Below are positions 1-8,911 of a stretch of 42,076 nt of DNA, piece by piece (the stretch's first letter is position 1; each line of letters starts with the position of its first letter). The notes under the pieces were generated by a model. The model worked only from the letters and a program-made list of their open reading frames with translations, was not told where the DNA came from and ran no database searches. Origin of the DNA: Sulfuritalea sp. (GTDB lineage: Bacteria > Pseudomonadota > Gammaproteobacteria > Burkholderiales > Rhodocyclaceae); the NCBI GenBank assembly GCA_023229545.1, contig JALNZB010000031.1, forward strand, positions 1-42,076, written 5' to 3'. The translations under genes were made by a program, and so were the position numbers.

Positions 1-424
1 AGGGCGAGGAGCATCCGGACACCCTCACCTCCATGAACAACCTGGCCAGCACGCTCTACGCCCAAGGCGATCTGGCGGGCGCGCTCGAACTCGAAAAGTC
101 GGTGCTGGCGACACGGCGCCGCGTGCAGGGCGAGGAGCATCCGGACACCCTCACCTCCATGGGCAACCTCGCCAGCACCCTCCAGGCCCAAGGCGATCTG
201 GCGGGCGCGCTCGAACTCCAGAAGTCGGCGCTGGCGACACGGCGCCGCGTGCTGGGCGAGGAACATCCGGACACCCTCACCTCCATGAACAACCTGGCCA
301 ACACCCTCTACGCCCAAGGCGATCTGGCCGGCGCGCTCGAACTCGAAAAGTCGGTGCTGGCGACACGGCGTCGCGTGCTCGGCGAGGAGCATCCGGCCAC
401 CCTCACCTCCATGAACAACCTGGC
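1..424 (+). repeat. 126-bp tandem TPR-coding repeats, left array
   Basis: Direct repeats with a period of exactly 126 bases (42 codons): the word GGCGAGGAGCATCC or a one-base variant recurs at 3, 129, 255 and 381. Units differ by only a few bases. The array continues out of the window to the left and matches the array at 6434-7390. Confidence 0.9.
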
Positions 425-590
425 TTACACGCTGTGGCAGAGGAACGAGCACCAGCCGGCGCTGCAACAAATGCGCGGCGCCGCCGAAGGCTTTGCGAGG
501 GCGCTGGGACCGGATCACCCGCATACGCTGGGTTCGCGGCAAACCGCCGAGCAGATGCAGGCAGCGATTGAGCAGGCGAAGGCGAGGTAG
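1..590 (+). CDS. Kinesin-light-chain-type TPR protein, 3' end (5' cut by window edge)
   Basis: The frame is open from base 3 to the TAG at 588-590, so only the last 195 residues are visible and the true start lies outside the window. It contains three full 42-residue TPR units and the start of a fourth, each with the core ALELEKS-LATRRRV-GEEHP-TLTSMNNLA. A degenerate C-terminal unit follows (GPDHPHTLGSR) with a short helical tail. Repeats of this type are protein-interaction scaffolds. The units are almost identical in DNA and closely match those at the end of the ATPase-TPR gene at 4993-7506, so the lost N-terminus may also be a ParA-like or other NTPase domain; that is inference. It is followed 42 bases later by the patatin gene on the same strand. 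Confidence 0.85.
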   Translation, partial: GEEHPDTLTSMNNLASTLYAQGDLAGALELEKSVLATRRRVQGEEHPDTLTSMGNLASTLQAQGDLAGALELQKSALATRRRVLGEEHPDTLTSMNNLANTLYAQGDLAGALELEKSVLATRRRVLGEEHPATLTSMNNLAYTLWQRNEHQPALQQMRGAAEGFARALGPDHPHTLGSRQTAEQMQAAIEQAKAR

Positions 591-632
591 TTGTAGCGGA
601 GGCATCTCATTGAACAGCAGGGGAGACAGATC

Positions 633-3284
633 ATGACCACAGCCCATTTCGACCTCGCTCAAGCCTATCTGGAAGGAACGGAACTCGATCACAAGCAGAT
701 CGAAAAACTCGTCAAGGCGCTCAAGGCCGGCAACCAGTTCGCTTTGACCCGTCGCGTGCTCGACCACGCTACGGCGGCACAGGCACAGACGGAAGACAGC
801 GACCCGGAGGCCGCGCAATTCGCCATCTGGCTCCAGCAGCAGCGCGCCTTGTGCACCTACAAGGACCCGGAGCAGCCGCCGCTGAATCGTCTGCGCGAGG
901 CGCTTGGGATATTGCGCGGCATCGGGCTGTTCGATGAGGACACCCGCGACCCGGAAACTCTCGGTCTTGGCGGCGCGATCTTCAAGCGATTCTGGGAACA
1001 GGAAGGCAACGTCACCCTGCTTCATTCGGCCTTGAGCCTGTATCGCGCCGGCTGGGAACGTGGTCGAGAAGATGACGAAGCGCCCTACTGCGGCGTCAAT
1101 GCGGCCTTCCTCCTCGACCAGCTTGCGCATCTGGCCGAGCGCGCCGCCACGGGCGTTGCCGGCGACCACAAAGGCGCGCAACAACTGCGCGCCGAAGCCA
1201 CCGCGCTGCGCAATGAAATTCTGCGCTTCCTCGATTCCCGCCCCGGCCAACCGGGCGACCATGACCAAAGCATCTGGCCGTTGCTGACCCGCGCCGAACT
1301 GCACTTCGGCCTGGGCGACTACGAGCAGGCCGCCGATTATCTGGCGCGGGCAAGGGCCAACAAGCCCGAAGACTGGAAGGCCGAAACCTGCGCCCGGCAG
1401 TTGATCGACCTGGCCCGCTGCCAGGGCGTGCATCCGTCGCCCAAGGCCACACCCGACAGCAGCCCGGCCCGGCGCTCATGGACCGCCCTGGAAGCACTTC
1501 TCGGCGAAGACGCCGCAGCCGCCTGCTGCCTGGTGCGCGGCCGGGTGGGCCTGGCCTTGTCCGGCGGCGGCTTTCGCGCCTCGTTCTACCATTTGGGCGC
1601 ATTGGCGCGGCTGGCCGAAGTCGATGCCTTGCGCCACGTCGAGGCGATATCCGCCGTATCGGGCGGCAGCATCGTCGGCGTGCTCTACTACCTCGAACTC
1701 AAGAAACTGCTGGAATCGAAATCCGACCTGACGATCACGCGCGACGACTACATTCAACTTGTCCGCGACATCCAAAAGAGCTTCTTCGATTCGGTGAGCC
1801 GCAACCTGCGGGTGCGGACCCTGGCCAATCTCCGGGCCAACCTGCGCATGCTGCGGCCGGGCTACAGCCGCAGCATGCGCATCGGCGAACTGTATGCCGA
1901 TGAAATCTACGCCACCGCCGGCGATGGCGTGAGCCGTCGGCACGTGATGCCGGACTTGCTGATCCACCCGGCCGGCCACGATGCGGCACAGCAGTTCAAG
2001 CCCAACGAGGAGAACTGGCGGCGCCGCGCCAAGGTGCCGATCCTGCTGATCAACGCGACCTCGCTGAACTCCGGCCACAACTTCCAATTCACCGCCAACT
2101 GGATGGGCGAGCCGCCCGGCCTGGTCGGCGACGAGGTGGATATGAACGCCCGCTACCGGCGCGTTTACTACCGCGACGCGCCGACCCACGAAACCCGTTG
2201 CTTTCCCCTGGGTTACGCGGTGGCTGCCTCGGCCTGCGTGCCCGTCCTGTTCGAGCCGCTCTCGATTGGGGGGCTCTATCCCGGTCGCACCGTGCTGCTG
2301 GTCGATGGTGGCGTGCACGACAACCAGGGCGTTGGCGGCCTGCTCGACGAGAGCTGCAATTTCATCCTGTGCAGCGACGCATCGGGCCAGATGCACGACC
2401 AGGCGAAACCAGGCGGCGGGCTGCTGGGGACCGCGTTCCGCAGCGACGAAATCGCCCAGGATCGCGTGCGCGAGGCCGAATACGCCGATCTCGCGGCGCG
2501 CGACAGAAGCGGCGCCCTGCGCGGCCTGCTGTTCGTCCATCTCAAGGCCGGCCTGGAGCCGGCCCCCATCGCAGCCGTCGGCGAGCCGAGCGCGACGAGG
2601 CCCGCCGCAAGCGGCAACCAGACGCCCTACGGCATCGACCGCGACATCCAGCGGCATCTCGCGGAGATCCGCACCGATCTCGACAGTTTCACCGAAGTGG
2701 AAGCCCACGGTCTTATGCTGAGCGGATACATGGCCACCGCCGAGCAATTGCGCCACCAGGACGAACGTCATCGGCGCAAAGGCGGGCTGGATGACTGGGG
2801 CGGTCTCGACATCGCCACGCCATTAGGCGACTGGCCCTTCCGGCGACTCGAAGAAATCGCCGCCAAGCCGGCCGACTCCACCGACTTGCGCCGGCGCGAC
2901 CTCGAACTACAACTTGGAGTCGGCAAAAATCTGTTCTTCAAGGCGCTGCGGCTGATCCCCGGTCTGAAGGCTGCGGCGATTGCCATGGGCCTGATCGTGG
3001 CCGCACTCGTCGTCTGGGCTGCCCACGAGTACTGGAACGCCAGCTTGCCCAATATCACCTGGGGCGCGGCGATCTGGCCCGGCATTGCCCTGGTCATAGC
3101 CGCCTATTTCCCGCTGATGCGCTTCCTCAATCCGCAATCGGCGGCGCGCGGATTCCTGCTCAGGTTCGCGCTGCCCCTGGTCGGATGGGTGCTGGCCAAC
3201 CTCCACCTCTGGCTGATCGAGCCGCGCTTTCAGCAACGCGGGCGCATCGATCGACTGATGAATCTTCCGCCGGACGATTCCTAG
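633..3284 (+). CDS. TRAFs-binding domain/patatin-like phospholipase fusion with C-terminal membrane helices
   Basis: 883 residues, with GGGAGA nine bases before the ATG. Residues about 85-265 align collinearly with the TRAFs-binding (DUF4071) region of the protein at 7580-8911: ETLGLGGAIFKRFWE, then CGVNAAFLL, then a TPR-like tail. Residues about 300-640 are a patatin lipase. They carry the oxyanion motif GGGFR (311-315), the nucleophile Ser343 in SAVSGGS, and the catalytic Asp558 in VDGGVHDN, so the Ser/Asp dyad is intact. Three hydrophobic helices lie at about 775-798, 806-826 and 840-862, which places it in the inner membrane. Patatins deacylate phospholipids and act as membrane-damaging effectors in several bacterial immune systems. 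Here the N-terminal domain is probably the sensor or adaptor (inference). Confidence 0.88.
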   Translation: MTTAHFDLAQAYLEGTELDHKQIEKLVKALKAGNQFALTRRVLDHATAAQAQTEDSDPEAAQFAIWLQQQRALCTYKDPEQPPLNRLREALGILRGIGLFDEDTRDPETLGLGGAIFKRFWEQEGNVTLLHSALSLYRAGWERGREDDEAPYCGVNAAFLLDQLAHLAERAATGVAGDHKGAQQLRAEATALRNEILRFLDSRPGQPGDHDQSIWPLLTRAELHFGLGDYEQAADYLARARANKPEDWKAETCARQLIDLARCQGVHPSPKATPDSSPARRSWTALEALLGEDAAAACCLVRGRVGLALSGGGFRASFYHLGALARLAEVDALRHVEAISAVSGGSIVGVLYYLELKKLLESKSDLTITRDDYIQLVRDIQKSFFDSVSRNLRVRTLANLRANLRMLRPGYSRSMRIGELYADEIYATAGDGVSRRHVMPDLLIHPAGHDAAQQFKPNEENWRRRAKVPILLINATSLNSGHNFQFTANWMGEPPGLVGDEVDMNARYRRVYYRDAPTHETRCFPLGYAVAASACVPVLFEPLSIGGLYPGRTVLLVDGGVHDNQGVGGLLDESCNFILCSDASGQMHDQAKPGGGLLGTAFRSDEIAQDRVREAEYADLAARDRSGALRGLLFVHLKAGLEPAPIAAVGEPSATRPAASGNQTPYGIDRDIQRHLAEIRTDLDSFTEVEAHGLMLSGYMATAEQLRHQDERHRRKGGLDDWGGLDIATPLGDWPFRRLEEIAAKPADSTDLRRRDLELQLGVGKNLFFKALRLIPGLKAAAIAMGLIVAALVVWAAHEYWNASLPNITWGAAIWPGIALVIAAYFPLMRFLNPQSAARGFLLRFALPLVGWVLANLHLWLIEPRFQQRGRIDRLMNLPPDDS

Positions 3285-3338
3285 CCGCCGCCCGCAGCGC
3301 ACCGTTTGCCCACTTGCCCAGCCCCGAAGGAGAAACCC

Positions 3339-4244
3339 ATGTCAGACTATGCGCTCCAGCTATTCTCGCCCGCCGACGTCTTCAACCCGCCCGAAGGCGC
3401 CATACAACAATGGAACGACTTCCCGACCCGCTTCCTGGCCCAGGGCGATTCGTGGTTCTCCATCGGCGCCCTGCCGCCGTGGGCGACATCGAACCTGCTG
3501 CAGCAGATCGTCCTCAGCCTGGAGGCCTGCGCCATCAATTGCGCCAACCCCGGCGCCCACCTGGCGCGCATGGTCGATTGGAAGCGCGATGCCAATTTCA
3601 TGCGCCTGCTGAGCGGCAAGTTCGCCTACCGCTGGGACGGCATCCTGCTCTCCGGCGGCGGCAACGACCTCATTGCGGCGGCGGCCGTGCTGCCGTCCCA
3701 CGGCGACGGCTCGCCGGTGCCCCAGGAATCGCGCCTGCTGCTGAAGCCGGACGAATGGGGACCGGCCACCCAGGGCGCCGCGCGCTACCTCAGCGATGCC
3801 GGCTGGGCCACCTTCAGCGCCCACCTCGGGCCGCAGTTCGACGACGTGGTGAGCTACCGCGACCGGGACATCAACCAGGGCGTGCCGCTTTTCTGTCATA
3901 GCTACGCCTACCCGATGCCGCGCAACGCCCCCGCCTCGGCCCTGCTCCACGTCGGCCCCTGGCTGTATCCCTCGATGGTGGCCTACCAGATTCCGCCGGA
4001 CGACTGGCTCGGCGTCGCCACGACATTGATCGACCGCTTGGCGGCTCTGCTCAAGGACATCGTCGCCCGGCACGCCGCCGCCGGTCGGCGCGTATACCTT
4101 GTCGAGACGCAGAAGGCGCTGACCCCCGCCCAGCCCGGCAGCACCGACCGCAGCAACGACTGGGAGAACGAGATACATCCGACACCCGGCGGCTACCGGA
4201 AGCTGGCAGCGCTGTGGCGACCGGTGATCGAGGCGCAGGTTTAG
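3339..4244 (+). CDS. SGNH/GDSL-type hydrolase
   Basis: 301 residues from the ATG at 3339, chosen because GAAGGAG lies just upstream; an in-frame ATG at 3306 lacks such a site. The SGNH blocks are visible: AQGDSWFS with candidate nucleophile Ser38 in GDSW, SGGGND at 105-110 (block III Asn), and NEIHPTPGGY with His280 (block V). This suggests an esterase, lipase or acyl-hydrolase. No signal peptide is seen, so it is probably cytoplasmic. It lies 54 bases after the patatin gene on the same strand, so two lipid or ester hydrolases sit side by side in the island. The substrate cannot be told. Confidence 0.75.
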   Translation: MSDYALQLFSPADVFNPPEGAIQQWNDFPTRFLAQGDSWFSIGALPPWATSNLLQQIVLSLEACAINCANPGAHLARMVDWKRDANFMRLLSGKFAYRWDGILLSGGGNDLIAAAAVLPSHGDGSPVPQESRLLLKPDEWGPATQGAARYLSDAGWATFSAHLGPQFDDVVSYRDRDINQGVPLFCHSYAYPMPRNAPASALLHVGPWLYPSMVAYQIPPDDWLGVATTLIDRLAALLKDIVARHAAAGRRVYLVETQKALTPAQPGSTDRSNDWENEIHPTPGGYRKLAALWRPVIEAQV

Positions 4245-4276
4245 CACGTGCAGAAACATAGTGTGCTCGCCACCAA

Positions 4277-4301
4277 GGGACCGGCGCGACCGACCGGTCC
4301 C
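4277..4301. terminator. Inverted repeat between SGNH and TIR genes
   Basis: GGGACCGG, a nine-base loop, then CCGGTCCC. It is a strong GC hairpin but no T-run follows. A TATACA-like -10 lies just after it (4304-4309). It could separate the patatin/SGNH unit from the TIR/ATPase unit. Confidence 0.4.
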
Positions 4302-4339
4302 GATATACAATCGACATTCCAAACATTGAAAGCGAACCC

Positions 4340-4996
4340 GTGACCTTCGAGTACGCCTGTTTCATCAGCTATCGCCACAGCGACAAGGAAAAGACCGTCA
4401 AGTTCATCGAGCAGTTTGTCGACGCGCTTGAAAACAGTCTGGACCAGCGCCTCCAGCAAGGTGTCTATATCGACCGCGACCGATTGAAGGCGGGATACAA
4501 GTTCAACATCGCTATTGCCGGCGCCTTGCGCCAGAGCGTCTGCATGGTCGCAATCCTAAGCCCTGGGTATTACGACAGCGACTACTGTCGGCGCGAGTAT
4601 GCCGCCATGGAACGCATCGAAGCCAAGCGCCGGGCCGACCTCGGCATCCCTCCCGCAGAAAAAGGTCTGGTCATCCCCTTGCTGGTCTGGGGCACGGAAG
4701 AGGAAGTTCCGCAAGCGATACGCGAAAACCTGCACTATGTCTCGATGCCCTTCGGCCTCACCAACCTGCGTTCCGAAATCAAGTACGACCCGAACCTGTT
4801 CCCGATCGTCGAGAAGATCGGCGACTTGATCTGCGAACACCACAGGAGTTTTGCCGACGGCAACCATTGCCAGTCAGCCGTGGATTGCTGCGCTGAAATC
4901 GACTTGCCCGCTCTGACGGAGATCGCAACCTGGCAACAGCCAGGCGCGAGCCAGCAGCCCCTGCCAAGCCGGACAAGCTCGGAAGGCCGGCCATGA
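4340..4996 (+). CDS. TIR domain protein
   Basis: 218 residues with a GTG start at 4340. Box 1 of the TIR fold is at residues 7-15 (CFISYRHSD). The region SPGYYDSDYCRREYAAM at 74-90 carries Glu86, which aligns with the catalytic Glu of TIR NADases. The TIR domain spans about residues 4-165. The last 50 residues are Cys/Pro-rich and not recognised. Bacterial TIR domains hydrolyse NAD+ or make cyclic-ADP-ribose signals in anti-phage systems. The stop overlaps the start of the ATPase-TPR gene (ATGA at 4993-4996), so the two are translationally coupled, suggesting that the ATPase controls the TIR enzyme (inference). Confidence 0.87.
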   Translation: MTFEYACFISYRHSDKEKTVKFIEQFVDALENSLDQRLQQGVYIDRDRLKAGYKFNIAIAGALRQSVCMVAILSPGYYDSDYCRREYAAMERIEAKRRADLGIPPAEKGLVIPLLVWGTEEEVPQAIRENLHYVSMPFGLTNLRSEIKYDPNLFPIVEKIGDLICEHHRSFADGNHCQSAVDCCAEIDLPALTEIATWQQPGASQQPLPSRTSSEGRP

Positions 4997-7506
4997 GTGC
5001 CAAACCGTCCGCGTCCATGAGAAAGGCCACGCCCGGCGAAGTCGTTACCTTCTATTCCTACAAGGGCGGCACGGGGCGCACCATGTCCATGGTCAACCTC
5101 GCCTGCCTGCTGGCTGATCGGATCGAATTCGGCGAACGGATACTGCTGGTCGACTGGGACCTCGAAGCCCCCGGCCTGCACCGCTACTTTCACGACCGGC
5201 TCAGACCTGCCTTCACTCGCGACAACGCAGGGAGCACCGACAGCGACGCGACGAACCATCCCGGACTCATCGACTTGTTTGCCTGCCTGCGGGAGGCCGG
5301 CGACAGCACTGCTCTCAAGCGCAAACGCAAGCCGGATGTGCGTGCAAAGGCGCTTCTCGATGCGGTCAATCTCGACGACTACATCCTCTCTACTCATCTG
5401 CCCAACCTCGACATGATCAAGGCCGGGCGATTAGATGCCGGCTACGGCGCCCGCGTAAATAGCTTTCCATGGGAGGCGTTCCACAAAGAGTATCCACTCG
5501 CATTCCGGGAACTGGCCGAGCGGCTCAAGGGACGATACCGCTACGTATTCATCGATTCGCGCACGGGGCAAACCGATACGGCGGGCATCTGCACGACGCT
5601 GATGCCGGAAAAGCTGGTGCTGGTATTCACGCCCAACCGGCAGAGCCTCTATGGCATCGAAACCGTGCTCAAGGACGCCGTCGCCTATCGGCGCCGCGAT
5701 CAGGATTCGCGCCCGCTCGTCGCCTATCCATTGCCGTCGCGGGTGGAAGTTGCACAGGACGATCTGCGCGCCAAATGGCGCTTCGGCGATTCGTCGCGCG
5801 GCCTGGAAGGTTACGAACCCTTTCTGGCCCAGGCCATGAAAGCCGCCTACGGCCTATCTCATTGCCACCTGAAACGCTTCTTCGACGAAGTCCAGATCAA
5901 GCACAGCCCAGTGTATGCGTTCGGCGAGGAGATCGCCGTCCTCAACGAGAAAACGCAAAGAGTAGAGGACGACTACTCCCTGACCCGCGCCTATCAGAAC
6001 CTGCTGGCATGGCTGGAGCCGGGCTACCTGCCCTGGGAAAGCCCGGAGGCGATTCGCCTGATGCGGTCGCTGGAAAAACGCGCGGGAGCTCCGCAACTGG
6101 AAACAGCCGCTCTTGCAGAGGACCTGACCGCCCTGCGCACGCTGGCGAAACGTTTTGGCACCGAGGGCGACCGCGGCAATGCGGAATTGGTCATCCGCAC
6201 GGGCGAAGCCTTCGCGCGAAAGTACCTCGGCAAAAGGCATGCGGAAAGCCTCGCCTATACCGGAGCGCTGGTGCGGCTATTCACCGAACAAGGCAAGTTT
6301 GGCGTCGCTCGCCCGATCGCGGAAAAGCTGGTTGTTCAGAGCTGCCAGATGTTGGGCGATGAGCAGGTAGACACCCTCGAATACAAGAGCATCCTCGCCA
6401 CTCTTCTCGGGAAGCAGGGCGATTTCACTGCGGCGCGGGCGCTTCAAGAGTCGACGCTGGCGACACAGCGCCGCGTGCTGGGCGGGGAGCATCCGGACAC
6501 CCTCACCTCCATGAACAACCTGGCCAACACCCTCTACGCCCAGGGCGATCTGGCGGGCGCGCTCGAACTCCATAAGTCGGCGCTGGCGACTCGGCGCCGC
6601 GTGCTGGGCGCGGAGCATCCGGACACCCTCTCCTCCATGAACAACCTAGCAAGCACCCTCCACGCCCAGGGCGATCTGGCCGGCGCGCTCGAACTCGATA
6701 AGTCGGCGCTGGCGACACGCCGCCGCGTTCTGGGCGAGGAGCATCCGAACACCCTCTCCTCCATGAACAACCTGGCCCTCACCCTCCAGGCCCAGGGCGA
6801 TCTGGCGGGTGCGCTCGAACTCCAGCAGTCGGTGCTGGCGACACTGCGTCGCGTGCTCGGCGAGGAACATCCAGACACCCTCACCTCCATGAGCAACCTG
6901 GCCAGCACCCTTAAAGCCCAGGGCGATCTGGCGGGCGCGCTCGAACTCCAAAAGTCGGTGCTGGCGACACTGCGCCGCGTGCAGGGCGAGGAGCATCCGC
7001 ACACCCTCTCCTCCATGAACAACCTGGCCGAAACCCTCCGGGCCCAGGGCGATCTGGCGGGCGCTCTCGAACTCCATAAGTCGGCGCTGGCGACACGCCG
7101 CCGCGTGCAGGGCGAGGAACATCCGGACACCCTCACCTCCATGAACAACTTGGCCAGCACCCTCCAAGCCCAGGGCGATCTGGCGGGCGCGCTCGAACTC
7201 GAAAAGTTAGCGCTGGCGACTCGGCGGCGCGTGCTGGGCGAGGAGCATCCGGACACCCTTACCTCCATGGGCAACCTGGCCAACACCCTCTACGCCCAGG
7301 GCGATCTGGCGGGCGCGCTCGAACTCCAGAAGTCGGTGCTGGCGACACAGCGCCGCGTGCTGGGCGAGGAGCATCCGAACACAGTACGCTACGCCTTCAA
7401 CCTGGCGTTTTCCCTTGGCGAGATGGGTGAAAAGGATGCCGCGCGCAAGCTCATGGACGAGTTTTCGGTCCGTCAAAGCTTCGGATCAGGTAAGCGGCCC
7501 GTCTGA
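4993..7506 (+). CDS. ParA/MinD-like (SIMIBI) ATPase with C-terminal TPR array
   Basis: 837 residues. The deviant P-loop KGGTGRT is at residues 24-30, followed by MSMVNLA. DWDLEAPGL at 54-62 holds the switch Asp, and YVFIDSRTG at about 184-192 is the Walker B strand. This identifies a KGGxGRT-type SIMIBI NTPase. A helical linker (about 240-460) leads to roughly eight kinesin-light-chain TPRs of 42 residues (about 462-800), then a short tail. A nucleotide switch joined to a repeat sensor is typical of conflict and signalling proteins. It is coupled to the upstream TIR gene by a four-base overlap. The TPR DNA is nearly identical between units, so unit number may vary between strains. Confidence 0.85.
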   Translation: MSAKPSASMRKATPGEVVTFYSYKGGTGRTMSMVNLACLLADRIEFGERILLVDWDLEAPGLHRYFHDRLRPAFTRDNAGSTDSDATNHPGLIDLFACLREAGDSTALKRKRKPDVRAKALLDAVNLDDYILSTHLPNLDMIKAGRLDAGYGARVNSFPWEAFHKEYPLAFRELAERLKGRYRYVFIDSRTGQTDTAGICTTLMPEKLVLVFTPNRQSLYGIETVLKDAVAYRRRDQDSRPLVAYPLPSRVEVAQDDLRAKWRFGDSSRGLEGYEPFLAQAMKAAYGLSHCHLKRFFDEVQIKHSPVYAFGEEIAVLNEKTQRVEDDYSLTRAYQNLLAWLEPGYLPWESPEAIRLMRSLEKRAGAPQLETAALAEDLTALRTLAKRFGTEGDRGNAELVIRTGEAFARKYLGKRHAESLAYTGALVRLFTEQGKFGVARPIAEKLVVQSCQMLGDEQVDTLEYKSILATLLGKQGDFTAARALQESTLATQRRVLGGEHPDTLTSMNNLANTLYAQGDLAGALELHKSALATRRRVLGAEHPDTLSSMNNLASTLHAQGDLAGALELDKSALATRRRVLGEEHPNTLSSMNNLALTLQAQGDLAGALELQQSVLATLRRVLGEEHPDTLTSMSNLASTLKAQGDLAGALELQKSVLATLRRVQGEEHPHTLSSMNNLAETLRAQGDLAGALELHKSALATRRRVQGEEHPDTLTSMNNLASTLQAQGDLAGALELEKLALATRRRVLGEEHPDTLTSMGNLANTLYAQGDLAGALELQKSVLATQRRVLGEEHPNTVRYAFNLAFSLGEMGEKDAARKLMDEFSVRQSFGSGKRPV
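6434..7390 (+). repeat. 126-bp tandem TPR-coding repeats, right array
   Basis: About seven and a half units with a 126-base period, e.g. GGCGATCTGG recurring every 126 bases from 6544. The units match the left array at 1-424. Four copies in the two arrays contain the 14-base word AGTCGGCGCTGGCG (223, 6575, 6701, 7079), which also occurs outside TPR genes. Confidence 0.9.
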
Positions 7507-7579
7507 AGGCTCTGGGCGACCAGTTCAATCCCACTATTCACGAAGACTCAACGTCCAACCGTATCCTTTGAGATCGTCC

Positions 7580-8911
7580 ATGAAACCCCTCTGCTTCATC
7601 CTCATGCCTTTCGGCAAGAAGCCCGCCGGCGACGGCCGGGTGGTGGACTTCGACGCGGTCTATGAGACCTTCATCAAGCCGGCGGTGATCGCCGCCGATC
7701 TGGAGCCGCTGCGCGCCGACGAGGAGATCGCCGGCGGGGTGATCCACAAGGCGATGTTCGAGCGGCTGATCCTCTGCGAGTACGCCATCGCCGACCTCAC
7801 CACGGCCAATGCCAATGTCTTCTACGAACTGGGCCTGCGTCACGCGGTGCGGCCCTCGGCGACCCAATTGCTGTTCGCCGAAGGCTGGGGGCAACTGCCG
7901 TTCGACGTGAATCTGTTGCGGGCGCTGCCGTACAAACTCGGCGCCGACGGCACGCCGGCCGACGCGGCGGCGGACAGCGCGGCGCTGACCGCCAAGCTGC
8001 GCGCAGCGCGACAGGCGCTGCCCGACAGCCCGGTGTTCCAGATGGTGGAGGGCTTTCCGGACATCCAGCGCCTGAAGACCGATGTCTTCCGAGACCGGGT
8101 GCGTTATGCCGAAGACATCAAGGTGCGACTCGCGACGGCGCGGCGGGCTGGCCCGGAGGCGGTGGCCGAGGTGGAAACGCACCTGGGCGACATCGGCCAT
8201 GCCGACGCGGCGGCGGTGATCGATCTCTTTCTTTCCTACCGGGCGGTAAAGGCCTGGCGGGCGATGGTCGACCTGGTCGACCGCATGCCGCCGCCGCTGG
8301 CGGCGACGGTGATGGTGCGCGAGCAGTTGGGCCTGGCGCTGAACCGCGCCGGGCGCGGCGAGGAGGCGGAAGCCGTGCTGCTGACGCTGATCGCCGAGCG
8401 CGGCGCCAGCAGCGAGACCTTCGGCATTCTCGGTCGCGTGTACAAGGATCGCTGGGAGGCTGCCCGCGACAGCGGCGACGCGGCTCTGGCGCGCGGCCTG
8501 CTGGACAAGGCCATCGCCGCCTATCTGCGCGGCTTCGAGGCCGACTGGCGCGATGCTTATCCGGGGGTGAATGCCGTTACGCTGATGGAATTAAGGGCGC
8601 TGCCCGACCCGCGCCAGGCCGCCTTACTGCCGGTGGTGGCCTATGCCGTGGGACGGCGCATCGCCGCCGGTCAGGCGGACTACTGGGACTATGCGACACG
8701 CCTGGAACTTGCCGTGCTGGCGCGCGACCAGGCGGGCGCCGAGGCGGCGCTGGCCGATGCGCTGGCCCATGTGCGCGAGCCTTGGGAACCGGAAACCACG
8801 GAGCGCAATCTGCGCTTGATCGGCGACACCCGGAGGGGCCGTGGCGAAGCTACCGCGTGGCTGGACGAGATTTTGAAAACAATGGGCGAACGGAAGAGCG
8901 GAAGCCCATGA
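7580..8911 (+). CDS. Nucleoside-deoxyribosyltransferase-like/TRAFs-binding (DUF4071) protein
   Basis: 443 residues from the ATG at 7580, because the family starts with CFILMPFG; an upstream in-frame ATG at 7415 overlaps the previous gene. Residues 5-120 form a Rossmann-like domain resembling nucleoside 2-deoxyribosyltransferases: MPFGKK, then ADLTTANANVFYELGLRHA at 71-89 with the active-site-like Glu83. Residues about 213-420 are the TRAFs-binding domain (ETFGILGRVYKD at 279-290, YPGVNAVTL at 327-335). This order (deoxyribohydrolase-like then TRAFs-binding) matches the N-terminal half of animal ASK/MAP3K kinases, but no kinase is attached here. It may sense or hydrolyse a nucleotide ligand (inference). 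Its stop overlaps the DUF4062 gene start by an ATGA. Confidence 0.83.
   Translation: MKPLCFILMPFGKKPAGDGRVVDFDAVYETFIKPAVIAADLEPLRADEEIAGGVIHKAMFERLILCEYAIADLTTANANVFYELGLRHAVRPSATQLLFAEGWGQLPFDVNLLRALPYKLGADGTPADAAADSAALTAKLRAARQALPDSPVFQMVEGFPDIQRLKTDVFRDRVRYAEDIKVRLATARRAGPEAVAEVETHLGDIGHADAAAVIDLFLSYRAVKAWRAMVDLVDRMPPPLAATVMVREQLGLALNRAGRGEEAEAVLLTLIAERGASSETFGILGRVYKDRWEAARDSGDAALARGLLDKAIAAYLRGFEADWRDAYPGVNAVTLMELRALPDPRQAALLPVVAYAVGRRIAAGQADYWDYATRLELAVLARDQAGAEAALADALAHVREPWEPETTERNLRLIGDTRRGRGEATAWLDEILKTMGERKSGSP

Noticed and set aside
1476..2771. Long open frame of 431 codons on the minus strand opposite the patatin gene
   Set aside because: The plus-strand frame has clear patatin motifs; the minus frame has low-complexity composition typical of GC-rich antisense reading.
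6434..7390. Regular direct repeats resembling a CRISPR-like array
   Set aside because: The period is 126 bases with no unique spacers and the frame is open throughout; they encode TPRs.
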